64,000 bases of DNA from positions 1-64,000 of the forward strand of contig CANRIX010000005.1 of assembly GCA_947630765.1 (NCBI GenBank), given 5' to 3'. Below, piece after piece: positions 53,308 to 61,926 of the stretch (the stretch's first letter is position 1; each line of letters opens with the position of its first letter). The notes under the pieces are model-generated. The model did no database searches. It worked only from the letters and a program-made list of their open reading frames with translations, and was not told the DNA's origin. Source of the stretch: an uncultured Clostridia bacterium. GTDB taxonomy: Bacteria; Bacillota; Clostridia; Oscillospirales; CAG-382. A program made the position numbers and the translations under genes.

Positions 53308-54254
53308 GCTTGCAGGAGCAGGTGCTGGACGCGCTGCGCGGCGGGGAGACGCTTTCGGGCGAAGCGCTCGCGGAGCGGTTCGGCGTGTCGCGCAGCGCGG
53401 TGTGGAAAGCGGTGGACAGGCTGCGGCGGGACGGGTTTGAAGTGGAAGCGGCGACCAACCGGGGGTACCGCCTGTGCGCCTGCGAAGGGCTGTCCGCGGC
53501 GGTCATCGACCGCGCCGGGAACGGCGGGTTTTCGCTGGAGGTGCACGACTGCGTCGGTTCGACCAACGACCGCGCCAAGCAGTTGGCGGCGGAGGGGGCG
53601 GAGCGGGTCTGCGTCCTCGCCGACCGGCAGGAGCGCGGCAAGGGGCGCATGGGACGGCGCTTCCTTTCGCCGCCCGGGGCGGGGCTGTACCTGTCTTGCG
53701 TGCTGCGCCCGTCGCTGCGCGGGGAGGACGCGGCGCTGCTGACGACCTACGCCGCCGTCGCCGTCGCCGAGACCATCGAAGCGACGACCGGCGCATGGGC
53801 GGAGATCAAGTGGGTCAACGACGTGTACGTCGGCGGGAAAAAGGTCTGCGGGATCCTGACGGAAGGGTCGGTCGACTTCGAGAGCGGCGGATTTTCCTAC
53901 GCGGTCGTCGGGATCGGGGTCAACCTGCGCAGGCGGGAATGGCCGCCGGAGCTCGCGTCCGTCGCGACGGATCTGGAAACGGAAACCGGCGTGCAGGCGG
54001 ATCGGAACCTGTTTGCGTCGGCGCTGCTGCGGCGGTTCGCGGACGTGGAAGAAGCGCTGCGGGAGCGGTCGTTTCTGGACGCGTACCGTGCGCGGTGCTT
54101 CGTGTTGGGGAAGGACGTGACGGTTTTTCGCGGGAACGAGCAATTTTGCGCCCGCGCCGTGGACGTCGGTCCGCGCGGGGAGCTGCTGGTCGACCCCGGC
54201 GACGGGACGCTTCGCGCACTGCAAAGCGGCGAGGTGTCCGTGCGGGTGCAATGA
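53304..54254 (+). CDS. birA: bifunctional biotin ligase/repressor BirA
   Basis: A 316-residue protein. The N-terminal winged helix (about 5-60; LAERFGVSRSAVWKAVDRLRRDGFEV) is the repressor part. The ligase domain has STNDRAK, the biotinyl-AMP loop RQERGKGRMGR, and IKWVNDVYVGGKKVCGIL; a C-terminal SH3-like domain ends it. It attaches biotin to carboxylases or decarboxylases and represses biotin genes. ATGA overlap with kdgK. Confidence 0.95.
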   Translation: MSLQEQVLDALRGGETLSGEALAERFGVSRSAVWKAVDRLRRDGFEVEAATNRGYRLCACEGLSAAVIDRAGNGGFSLEVHDCVGSTNDRAKQLAAEGAERVCVLADRQERGKGRMGRRFLSPPGAGLYLSCVLRPSLRGEDAALLTTYAAVAVAETIEATTGAWAEIKWVNDVYVGGKKVCGILTEGSVDFESGGFSYAVVGIGVNLRRREWPPELASVATDLETETGVQADRNLFASALLRRFADVEEALRERSFLDAYRARCFVLGKDVTVFRGNEQFCARAVDVGPRGELLVDPGDGTLRALQSGEVSVRVQ

Positions 54255-54292
54255 AAAAAGCGGGATTGATTCTTGTCAATCCTGCTTTTTTG
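54254..54292. terminator. bidirectional terminator behind birA
   Basis: AAAAAAGCGGGATTGA and TCAATCCTGCTTTTTT form a stem around TTCTTG, with A and T runs on either side. Confidence 0.88.
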
Positions 54293-54336
54293 TAGGGGGT
54301 ATTTTGATAGAATGCAAATAAATCCTGCCAAAAAAT

Positions 54337-54924
54337 CTATCTGAGTCCATTTGCAAAAACCCATGAGTAAAACAGCTCTTTCGGGGGTTTTGTGTACGCG
54401 TAATCCAAATGGGATGGCGTGGTTTCAATTATTTTTATGGCCTGTTCAAGGACTTCGCCGATCGATTTTCCGGCAATATCGATTTCTATTTCATTGATAA
54501 GCGGGCTTCGATTGATATTTTTTTCGTTCATCTTTTTCTGCAGTTCAAAATCTATCAATCCATGATTTGGGCGATTCCGCATTTGCTCTTGAATTTGGTT
54601 CAAATCACTGCATACCAGTTTTATGGTGATAAAATCGGTTCCTTTGAAAACAATCGGGATGTCCGCCGTTCGGAGATCGTCAATGTCGGAAGCAAGGACA
54701 TTCTTATATCCCAGCCGATGAAAACACATCAGCATGGCAACCTGATTTTCCCAGCAGGTGAGTTCTTCCAGCTCGCCCGTCATCGGCTCGCTGCCGTCCC
54801 GTGAAATAAATTCGGGTACCATATGCTGTTCTATACAGGTGGTTTTATAGTGATCGAGAAGTCCGTTTGCCAAAGTACTTTTCCCGATACCGCTTGCGCC
54901 TGTTATAAAAATAAAATCTTTCAT
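54337..54924 (-). CDS. AT-rich P-loop kinase-like ATPase, probably acquired
   Basis: A 195-residue protein with a Walker A FITGASGIGKSTLANGLL, shaped like small nucleotide or antibiotic kinases. An HMVPEF segment and NRPNHGLIDFE follow, and the last 50 residues are rich in Ile, Lys and Tyr. Its codons are AT-rich, unlike every neighbour, and the bases around it share that bias (about 54290-55015). This suggests recent transfer. The substrate is unknown. Confidence 0.78.
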   Translation of the reverse strand: MKDFIFITGASGIGKSTLANGLLDHYKTTCIEQHMVPEFISRDGSEPMTGELEELTCWENQVAMLMCFHRLGYKNVLASDIDDLRTADIPIVFKGTDFITIKLVCSDLNQIQEQMRNRPNHGLIDFELQKKMNEKNINRSPLINEIEIDIAGKSIGEVLEQAIKIIETTPSHLDYAYTKPPKELFYSWVFANGLR

Positions 54925-55015
54925 GCGAATGATTCCTCAATATTGCGGCAAATTCTGCAAGAGTATATCTAATTTAGGAAAAACAGATACCTGCAATTTA
55001 CGGTTGTAATTTCCC

Positions 55016-55705
55016 TCAATTGTGAGGGGTGCCTTCCGACGGGGCTTCCGCGGTTTTCTCTGCCGTTTCTGCCGCCGCTTCCTCCGCCGGTTGTTCCGTT
55101 TGCGGCGCGGGGGCTTCGGACGGGGCACGCAGATGCCGCCAAATGACCGTCACGGAAATCCCGGCGCAGCCGAGCGCGTAGGACAGCTTGCCCGCGTACA
55201 GCAGCAACGGCACCATGATGCCCGCGAACAGCGCGTACACGAGGATGCTCCGCCGGCGGTGCGGGCGGACGCGGATGATCGTCGAAAAAACGATATACAG
55301 GACCGCGAGCGCGACGACCGCGAGGCATTGCGGCAAGAGCCCGAGCAGCACGCCGAAGGACGTCGCGATGCACTTCCCGCCGTGGAACCGATTGAACGGC
55401 GCGACCGCGTGACCGAGCACCGGCGCGATTACGATCAACGCGAAAAGCGGCTCGGCGGGGTCGAGGAACCGGCGGGCGAGCAGCACGGGCAGCAGCCCCT
55501 TGCCGACGTCCAGCAGCAGGCAGAGCGCCCCGATTGCCGGTCCGCAGGTCATGAACGCGTTCGCGGCGCCGGGGTTGCGGTCGTCGCTTTCGGCGCTGAC
55601 GTCCTTGCCGGTCAGCAGCAGCGGCAGGATGCGGCTGTAGAGGATACTTCCGCTGAGGAAGCCGCCCGCAAAGAGCAGCAGCCAGAGGGTCAGACGGTCG
55701 GGCAT
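55016..55705 (-). CDS. plsY: PlsY-family glycerol-3-phosphate acyltransferase
   Basis: A 229-residue membrane protein with about five helices. It has the family blocks SGSILYSRILP, DDRNPGAANAF (variant of the usual N-x-G-x-T-N) and LGHAVAPFNRFHGGKCIATSFG. PlsY transfers acyl groups from acyl phosphate to glycerol 3-phosphate. A Glu/Ala/Pro-rich C-terminal tail (about 195-229) is an addition. It overlaps the glycosyltransferase gene by 16 nt, with GGAAAGGAAGG upstream. Confidence 0.88.
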   Translation of the reverse strand: MPDRLTLWLLLFAGGFLSGSILYSRILPLLLTGKDVSAESDDRNPGAANAFMTCGPAIGALCLLLDVGKGLLPVLLARRFLDPAEPLFALIVIAPVLGHAVAPFNRFHGGKCIATSFGVLLGLLPQCLAVVALAVLYIVFSTIIRVRPHRRRSILVYALFAGIMVPLLLYAGKLSYALGCAGISVTVIWRHLRAPSEAPAPQTEQPAEEAAAETAEKTAEAPSEGTPHN

Positions 55706-56826
55706 GGCGCACCTTCCTTTCCGAGTTGTTCGCGGATACGCGTCACGACGGTTTCCGCCGCGACGGGGGAGAGCGTTTCGCGCTGTTTTTGCCGGATCTG
55801 TTCGGCGCGGACGGGGTCGTGGGCGAGTTCGACGGCGCAGGACACCGCGTCCGGCACGTTTTTCGCCCAGAGGGACATGCCGTGGTCGGCGAAAAAGGCC
55901 GCGTTGCGTGTCTCGCACCCCGGGATCGCCCCGAAATGCACGAGCGGGACGTTGGAAACCGCCGCTTCCGTCGCGGAAAGACCGCCGGGCTTGGAAATGA
56001 CCGCGTCGGCGGCACGCAGGAACAGCGGGACGTCGCCGGTAAACGGGACGGCGCGGAACGGGAACGAGCCGAAACGCTCGGACAGCTGCTCGCGCAGGGC
56101 GTCGTTGCGCCCGGTCAGCACGCAGAGGAACCCGTCCTCGCCGATCCGCTGCAGCAGTTCCTCGCACAGCACGCAGACGTGCCCGCAGCCGACGCCGCCG
56201 GTCAGCAATAGGTAGATCCTGCGGTCAAGCGGCAAACCGAGCGTCATCCGCGCCGCTTCCGGCTCGACCGGGACGCGGAATCGGCGGGAAACCGGGATCC
56301 CGCTCGCGACGATGCGGTCGGACGGGATGCCTTTGCGGGCCAGCTCCGCGGCGACCTGCTCGTGCGGGACGAAGTAGAGGTCCGCGTCGACCTCTGCGAA
56401 GAACGGGATACAGGTGTAGTCGGTCAGGACGCCGAAGCTCGGAATGTGCGCGCCGGTCCGCCGGCGGATCGCCGTGACCGCTTCCAGCCCGAACAGGTGG
56501 GTCGAAAGCACGCCGTCGAACCGCTCCGCCTGTAAATAGTCGTGCAGGGTGGACGCGTAGTGGGCGTTTGCGTAGTAGACCGGCGAGCGCAGCCCGGTCG
56601 ATTCGTAGACCGCGCCGGCGCGATAGACCATGCCGAACACCGTCGGCGCCCGGCGGATCAGCCCGTTGTACGCTGCCGCGACCAGCTCGCGCGCACGCTT
56701 GCTTTGGAACCCGACCGGGTCCGCCAGCACGTATTCGACGCCCTGCCGTTTCAGTTCCTCCGCGAGCGCCCGGCGAGCGCTGTTGTGCCCCTCGCCGGTC
56801 GGACAGCTCAAAAGCAGTAGTTTCAT
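55690..56826 (-). CDS. MGDG-synthase-type glycosyltransferase (GT28)
   Basis: A 378-residue glycolipid glycosyltransferase. LLSCPTGEGHNSARRAL at the start and the C-terminal donor-binding region DAVISKPGGLSATEAAVSNVPLV match the diacylglycerol glucosyl/galactosyl transferase group (relatives of MurG and UgtP). It would glycosylate diacylglycerol, giving lipids for membrane or lipoteichoic acid. Overlap with plsY supports a joint role in membrane lipid synthesis. ATG 56826 chosen. Confidence 0.9.
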   Translation of the reverse strand: MKLLLLSCPTGEGHNSARRALAEELKRQGVEYVLADPVGFQSKRARELVAAAYNGLIRRAPTVFGMVYRAGAVYESTGLRSPVYYANAHYASTLHDYLQAERFDGVLSTHLFGLEAVTAIRRRTGAHIPSFGVLTDYTCIPFFAEVDADLYFVPHEQVAAELARKGIPSDRIVASGIPVSRRFRVPVEPEAARMTLGLPLDRRIYLLLTGGVGCGHVCVLCEELLQRIGEDGFLCVLTGRNDALREQLSERFGSFPFRAVPFTGDVPLFLRAADAVISKPGGLSATEAAVSNVPLVHFGAIPGCETRNAAFFADHGMSLWAKNVPDAVSCAVELAHDPVRAEQIRQKQRETLSPVAAETVVTRIREQLGKEGAPCPTV

Positions 56827-56871
56827 CGGTTTTGCCTTCCTCCCCGTAGGGGGCGGTTTCAAACAGCGAAA

Positions 56872-56905
56872 CGAAAGGGCTGCAATTTTCGGTTGCAGCC
56901 CTTCA
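56872..56905 (-). terminator. hairpin terminator of the 56949 gene
   Basis: On the minus strand AAGGGCTGCAA and TTGCAGCCCTT form an 11-bp stem followed by TCGTTTCG. Confidence 0.68.
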
Positions 56906-56948
56906 CGTGACCCGTGTTATCGACGGGCGCAGATCCGTTTATTCGGGT

Positions 56949-59633
56949 TTAGCGTCTCACTTTCACTGCGACGATGGCGCCGACAGTGGAGAGGACACCG
57001 AGAATAGCGAACACCAGCATGCTGCTGTCGCCGGTCTGGGGAGACGTGGACGTGCTCGCCGCAGAGGACGTGCCTGTCCCGGAAGCCGTAGACTGGCTGG
57101 AGGAGGTAGTGCTGGAGGTTTCGCTGGACGCGTCGCTGGAGGTGTCACTGGACGTGTCACTGGAGGTTTCGCTGGACGTGTCACTGGACGTGTCACTGGA
57201 GGTGTCGCTGGACGTATCGCTGGACGTATCGCTGGACGTGTCGCTGGACGTGTCACTGGACGTGTCACTGGATGTGTCGCTGGACGTGTCACTGGAGGTG
57301 TCGCTGGACGTATCGCTGGACGTGTCGCTGGACGTGTCGCTGGAGGTATCGCTGGACGTGTCGCTGGACGTGTCGCTGGACGTGTCGCTGGACGTGTCAC
57401 CGCTGGGCTCAACATAATCGCCACGGGTGATGAGCGGGGTGCCGACTGTCATCGCATCTTTCACGTTGACAAACGCATACGTGTTGAACGTGATGGTGTC
57501 GCCAGCGTTCGCATTGGTGAACGTGAGGTCGCCGAGGGCACTGCCGCCCGCGACTGCACGGTTACTACCGACATACTTGCTGAAGTCCCAAACGAACCAA
57601 TCTTCGCCCTTCTCTTCGGCGGCACCTTTCCCGCTGTCATAATACGCTTCTGCATAGGGGTTCTTGTCAGACCGCGCATAGTGCAGGAAGAAGTTGATAT
57701 TCGCGTCGCTTCTCACAACGTCCGCAACGAAATACAGGTTCAGTCTGGTCAGGTCGAGCTTTGCGCCGATAGTATCCACGATCGTAAGACGGTTGTCATT
57801 CGTCACATTCCTATGGAACGTGATGGTGACAGAGCTGTCCTTGTTGACCTTGATGGTGTATTCGTCGGTTTCGGTGTTCGTCAGCGCGGACAGAACATCG
57901 AATTCGATCACATCAAGCGTATCAAGTTTCATCTCGTCTGCGTTGAACGTGACGTATGGAGCGGTATTGGTTTCACCGGAATAGTTGGTGATATAGCCGT
58001 TATCGCCCATTTCGGCGTTTTCGCTCGCGATATGCAGCGCCTGATACGTGGCCGTGCGATCCTCGGTCGGCTCGAGATTGGTGCTGTATGTGACATACAT
58101 ACGGTAATCGCCGGTCACGAGGAACATCGCTTTCTTGAAGGAAACTTCCGCGGTCAGCTTGTTATCCGCATAGTTGATCGCATAGTTATCGCTGGTGAAG
58201 TCGGACAGTTTTGCAGAAACTTCCGCGTCGCTGTAAATCAGACGGACGACCGTCCAACCCTTTTCCTCGCCAAGGTACTGAATGTCGATCGCGTAGCGCA
58301 GATTGTCCTTGACGCGGATCCAGACGCGGAGCATGGAAGTCGCGGTTTGGTTGTACCCAACGATCTGCGTACCGGCGTCATTCGGCGTCATATCGGGGGC
58401 ATAGCCCTCATTGATGGACGGAGCCGGGATGTTGTCGATCTCGACACCGACATAGACGTTTTCGTCATCCGTACGGGTCTCAAACTTCGCGGTAACGTTT
58501 TTGGGCTCGGGAGCATTGTTTTGCTGCCAGTATGTTTTGGAAACCTGCGGTGTCTTGGTCCAGCCGGTATCGTCCAGCTTGCCGTCGATCGCGATCGCTT
58601 CCTTGACGGTGGGTTCCTTCTCAAACGAGAGGGCGTTCCAAGTGACCTTCCACACGTAGATGCTCAGGGTGACCTTCGTGATCGTGATCTTGCCGGTGGT
58701 TCCGGCATATCTGGCAAAATCATAGTAGGTATCCGATGTATTTCTGAAATCGTTCGCTGTGCCCGTCGCAACATTAGAGAGCTGCGCGGTCTTTTCTTCG
58801 GTGCCACCCTCTTCGGTGTAGTAAATCATGCCGTTGACGCCCACTTCGCCCGTCGTTTCCGGGACGGTGAAATCCAGATGCAGGTAGGGCGTTTCGGAAA
58901 GGTCAATGACGATGCCCTGGGCATTATCCAAGCTGATGGACGGCCATGCAAGGTCACTATCTGCCGCTCTGGCCATCGTCAACTTGCCGTTGTCGATGGA
59001 GAAATCGACTTTGGAGGTTGCTCCCGAGTTGGGAACTTGCGACACTTGATCCTCGCTCGTCGGGAGCAGGGAAACGACATCCGCGTTTTCCGGCTCGTCT
59101 CCGCCCTGCGCGGGAGCGGGACCGCGATACAGCGTCGCGCCGGACGCGTCGTCGTTGACAACGATCTGCCAATCCGTCGTGACATCACGGACGCCATTGT
59201 ACAGGGCGCCTTCGAGGGCTTCGAGCTCCCCGTAGTATGCTTTGAGCTCGGGATTTGCGTTCCCGTCCCCGGTGTGGAACGCGATGGCGAAACCGCCCGC
59301 CGGAACGTCGACAGAACGGGTCCACGGGTTGGTCTCGGGGTCGGTCGGATGCGTAGCATGGGTGACGAGCTGTGCTGCGATGCGAACGATCGTGCCGTCC
59401 GCGTCGCAAACGAGAATGTACGCCCAGCGGAAGTTCCAATCATCCGACTGAAGAGTACGTACGGAGTCCGCGTTTCCAGGGTAGTAGTTGACCGATGCAT
59501 TGCCAATCACTGCATCCGTCCCTGTAAACGTGACAGTTAGTGGTTCTGCTTCCGCCGTTTGCGCAGCGAATACGCAGACGACAGAAATCACGGACAGCAC
59601 CACTGCAAGAATTAGTGCGACTGTTTTTTTCAT
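56949..59633 (-). CDS. large modular tail-anchored surface protein (D1-D2-CBM9-like-D3)
   Basis: An 894-residue secreted protein that contains all three shared modules. Signal peptide (1-24); D1 (about 30-165; DWNFRWAYILV, VPAGGFAIAFH, ALYN); D2 (about 180-345; SLLPTSED, WPSISLD, ETPYLHLDF, LSIYVW, WNALSF); a CBM9-like domain (about 350-590; AIDGKLDDTGWTKTP, YVGVEI); D3 (about 600-745; INFFLHYARSDK, VWDFSKYVG). An Asp/Thr/Ser stalk and the tail SPQTGDSSMLVFAILGVL...VKVRR end it. It probably binds glycans at the surface. No catalytic site seen. Confidence 0.85.
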   Translation of the reverse strand: MKKTVALILAVVLSVISVVCVFAAQTAEAEPLTVTFTGTDAVIGNASVNYYPGNADSVRTLQSDDWNFRWAYILVCDADGTIVRIAAQLVTHATHPTDPETNPWTRSVDVPAGGFAIAFHTGDGNANPELKAYYGELEALEGALYNGVRDVTTDWQIVVNDDASGATLYRGPAPAQGGDEPENADVVSLLPTSEDQVSQVPNSGATSKVDFSIDNGKLTMARAADSDLAWPSISLDNAQGIVIDLSETPYLHLDFTVPETTGEVGVNGMIYYTEEGGTEEKTAQLSNVATGTANDFRNTSDTYYDFARYAGTTGKITITKVTLSIYVWKVTWNALSFEKEPTVKEAIAIDGKLDDTGWTKTPQVSKTYWQQNNAPEPKNVTAKFETRTDDENVYVGVEIDNIPAPSINEGYAPDMTPNDAGTQIVGYNQTATSMLRVWIRVKDNLRYAIDIQYLGEEKGWTVVRLIYSDAEVSAKLSDFTSDNYAINYADNKLTAEVSFKKAMFLVTGDYRMYVTYSTNLEPTEDRTATYQALHIASENAEMGDNGYITNYSGETNTAPYVTFNADEMKLDTLDVIEFDVLSALTNTETDEYTIKVNKDSSVTITFHRNVTNDNRLTIVDTIGAKLDLTRLNLYFVADVVRSDANINFFLHYARSDKNPYAEAYYDSGKGAAEEKGEDWFVWDFSKYVGSNRAVAGGSALGDLTFTNANAGDTITFNTYAFVNVKDAMTVGTPLITRGDYVEPSGDTSSDTSSDTSSDTSSDTSSDTSSDTSSDTSSDTSSDTSSDTSSDTSSDTSSDTSSDTSSDTSSDTSSDTSSDTSSETSSDTSSDTSSDASSETSSTTSSSQSTASGTGTSSAASTSTSPQTGDSSMLVFAILGVLSTVGAIVAVKVRR
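57114..57399 (-). repeat. 12-bp coding tandem repeat (about two dozen copies)
   Basis: The unit encodes D-T-S-S, with a few E or A exchanges. Third-position differences (GTC/GTA, TCG/TCA) mark individual copies, so slippage variation is likely. Its complementary strand also stays open, which gives a false repeat protein. Confidence 0.92.
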
Positions 59634-59682
59634 TGCGTTTTGGATCCTTTCTTATGATTTTTTATTCGGATAGCCGTCCGCC

Positions 59683-59709
59683 CCCGAAAGCGGGGGACGG
59701 ACGACTAAA
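59683..59709. repeat. hairpin between the 59728 and 56949 genes
   Basis: CCGTCCGCCCCCG and CGGGGGACGG form a GC-rich stem with an AAAG loop in the 94-nt gap. No T run follows, so it may be a processing or attenuating hairpin. No promoter for the 56949 gene was found here. Confidence 0.45.
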
Positions 59710-59727
59710 ACCGTGCAATGGGGAGGC

Positions 59728-60840
59728 TTAGTGTCTCGCCTTCACAGCGACGGCGACGCCGGCGACGGAGAGAACGCCGAGGACGGCGAACACCAGCATT
59801 CCGCTGTCACCGGCCGCAGGCGCGGACGAAGAAGCCGGCGCAGAGGACGCGGGTTCGGACGAAGCCGGTTCGGACGAAGCCGGTTCGGAGGACGTCGGTT
59901 CAGACGAAGCCGGCGTATCCGCCTTGGCGAATTCGTGGGAAGCCGGGAGGATCTGGTAGGTCTTGGCGCTTTCGTCCAGGACGATCCAGTCGCCTTCCTT
60001 CACACCGCGCATGAGCCATTTTGCGGCGGCGTAGGTCGTATCGTCTTCGTTGTCCTTGTTGATGTTGCCCTGCGTCTGGATGGCGAGGAGGATCTCGTTC
60101 TCCGCAAGGGTGACCTTCCCGGTGTGTCCGTCCGGCCACGGGTTGACAAGGTTGAAGCGAACTTTGTATGCTTTGACGGTATCGTCCCAGGTCGCGACGG
60201 TGATCTGCGAGGACTTGAGATACTTCGTTTCTTCGGTCAGCGTGAGATCATAGTCTCCCGGGGTCTTGAACAGACCGGTACCGGGGGTTCCGGGCGCGGA
60301 ATCAGGCGTGTAGCCGAACGCGTGGTTCGGGTCGAAGTTCTTCGTGTCGGCCGCGGCAGGCGTCACGCCGATTTCGGAGATGGAGAGGGTCTTGCCGGTG
60401 AAGGTGACCTTCGCTTTGACGTAGCGGGCGTTGACCGCGATGCGCGCCGCGAAGTTGGTGGTCACGGCGGTCGCGTCGGCGGCAACCTTGCAGGAGCCTT
60501 CCTCCGCCGTTACGACATAGTAGTCCTTGCCGTCGAGGGAGACGGAAACGTCCAGAGCGGACGGTTTCGCGTCGTCCGCGCAGGTGAAGTCCACCGCGCT
60601 GAGGGTCTTGGCTTCGCCGAGGTCGAAGGTGATTTCAACCGTCGCGGCGTCGTCTGTCTTGTTGGTGAAAACGACTGCTTCATCGGTCTTGCCGTCGGTC
60701 AGCTTCGCGACGTCGTCATTGTTGAATTCGACGTTGTCCGAGGCGGTCGCCGTGGTCGCCGTTTTGTCGTCCGCGGACGCCACGACCGCAAAGCTGAGCG
60801 CAAGCGCCGCAACCAGCAGGCATGCCAGTACTCTTTTCAT
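59728..60840 (-). CDS. tail-anchored surface protein with a discoidin-like domain
   Basis: A 370-residue secreted protein. Signal peptide (1-23); a beta-sandwich (about 28-150) with F5/8-type-C character (VEITFDLGEAKTLSAVDFTC, SVSLDGKDYYVV, NARYVKAKVTFTG, LSISEIGV); and a second domain (about 160-320; SSQITVATWDDTVKAYKVRFN) of unknown family. A Ser/Glu/Pro/Ala stalk leads to APAAGDSGMLVFAVLGVL and VKARH. AAAGGAG is 10 nt before the ATG. Confidence 0.83.
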   Translation of the reverse strand: MKRVLACLLVAALALSFAVVASADDKTATTATASDNVEFNNDDVAKLTDGKTDEAVVFTNKTDDAATVEITFDLGEAKTLSAVDFTCADDAKPSALDVSVSLDGKDYYVVTAEEGSCKVAADATAVTTNFAARIAVNARYVKAKVTFTGKTLSISEIGVTPAAADTKNFDPNHAFGYTPDSAPGTPGTGLFKTPGDYDLTLTEETKYLKSSQITVATWDDTVKAYKVRFNLVNPWPDGHTGKVTLAENEILLAIQTQGNINKDNEDDTTYAAAKWLMRGVKEGDWIVLDESAKTYQILPASHEFAKADTPASSEPTSSEPASSEPASSEPASSAPASSSAPAAGDSGMLVFAVLGVLSVAGVAVAVKARH

Positions 60841-60908
60841 GGGTCTTGTTTCTCCTTTTGTGATGGCTTCTATGTTTTTTCTTTTCTTTTGCAGGGGAAC
60901 GGTCTTCC

Positions 60909-60958
60909 GAAAAAAGGGCGGCTCCCGCCCGCCCTTTCCACAAGGACAGGCGGGAGCC
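60909..60958 (-). terminator. terminator of the 61002 gene
   Basis: On the minus strand GGCTCCCGCC and GGCGGGAGCC form a long stem that ends in GCCCTTTTTT. Confidence 0.88.
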
Positions 60959-61001
60959 TTCATTAACCCGTTTGAAATTGGTTTGACCGTTTTAGGTTCG
61001 C

Positions 61002-61829
61002 TTAGTGTCTGGTCTTGACCGCGATCGCCACACCGGCGACAGCGACGACGCCCAGCACCGCGAACACCAGAACGCCGGAATCCCCGGTCGTCGGGCCGTT
61101 GGAGGAAGCCGCAGGCGCGGAGGACGCGGGAGCGGATTCGGACGGCGTGGAAGTAGCGGGGGCGGAGGACGCCGGTTCGGACGAGGTCGTTTCGGACGCG
61201 GCGGGTTCGCCAGCGCCTTCCGACGCAAACGCGAGGGCGTTCCAGGTGCCGTTGCCGACATAGACGCTCAGCGTGAGCTTCGTGATCTTGATCTTGCCCG
61301 GATTCTTGATGTCCGTGCGGGCCTTGAGCCAATCGACGACGTTGAGATAGACGTCGGTCGACGTGCGGAAGTCATCGGAAGCGGGGTTGACATTGTTGTT
61401 GTCCGGGAAATCCGTGCCGGGAGCATGGTTGTCTGTTTCGGGATACCGCAGCGCGGAGAGCTGAATCTCTGCCGCCGTACCGTCGGCTGCTTCGCAGGCA
61501 ATGATGCCGTTGATACCGATTTCGCCCTGTCCTTCCGGGATCGTAACGTTGATGTGGAGGTACGGGGTGGCGGTCAGGTCGATTTCCTTGCCCGCGGCTT
61601 CGGTGACTTCGATGGACGGCCACGCAGGGTTGGAGCCGGCAGCCATAGCGATGGTCAGTTTGCCGTTTTCAACTTTGTAGTCGGTCGTGCCGTCTACCTG
61701 CGAGATCTTGCTTTGATCCGTCGGCAACAAGCTGACCTTGTCCGTGTACTTGGGATCCGCCGCAGATGCGACGACTGCGAAGCAGGCCGTGAGAGCCACG
61801 ACCAAGAGAAGCGCGAGGAATCTTTTCAT
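61002..61829 (-). CDS. tail-anchored surface protein with D2 domain
   Basis: A 275-residue secreted protein. A signal peptide (about 1-24) precedes D2 (about 27-205; SLLPTDQSK, WPSIEV, ATPYLHINV, LSVYVG, WNALAF), the simplest carrier of this module in the window. A Ser/Glu/Pro/Ala stalk and GPTTGDSGVLVFAVLGVV...VKTRH end it. It probably binds a glycan. The ATG at 61829 lies behind a consensus promoter. Confidence 0.84.
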   Translation of the reverse strand: MKRFLALLLVVALTACFAVVASAADPKYTDKVSLLPTDQSKISQVDGTTDYKVENGKLTIAMAAGSNPAWPSIEVTEAAGKEIDLTATPYLHINVTIPEGQGEIGINGIIACEAADGTAAEIQLSALRYPETDNHAPGTDFPDNNNVNPASDDFRTSTDVYLNVVDWLKARTDIKNPGKIKITKLTLSVYVGNGTWNALAFASEGAGEPAASETTSSEPASSAPATSTPSESAPASSAPAASSNGPTTGDSGVLVFAVLGVVAVAGVAIAVKTRH

Positions 61830-61870
61830 GATAGCATGTCTCCTTTTTATCTTTTTTGTGTTCTGGCTAT

Positions 61871-61899
61871 AGTATAGCACGCGTCCGACCATTTGTCAA
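61871..61899 (-). promoter_or_regulatory. promoter of the 61002 gene
   Basis: On the minus strand TTGACA (61894-61899) and TATACT (61871-61876) are spaced 17 bp, with TGC before the -10. Confidence 0.92.
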
Positions 61900-61926
61900 T
61901 GGGTTTTGGAGAAAATGTAAAATTTT

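Noticed and set aside
56974-57417. Plus-strand open frame coding a Val-Ser-Leu-Asp repeat protein
   Set aside because: It is the complementary reading of the D-T-S-S stalk repeats; no start signals, and the minus-strand gene has signal peptide, domains and tail.
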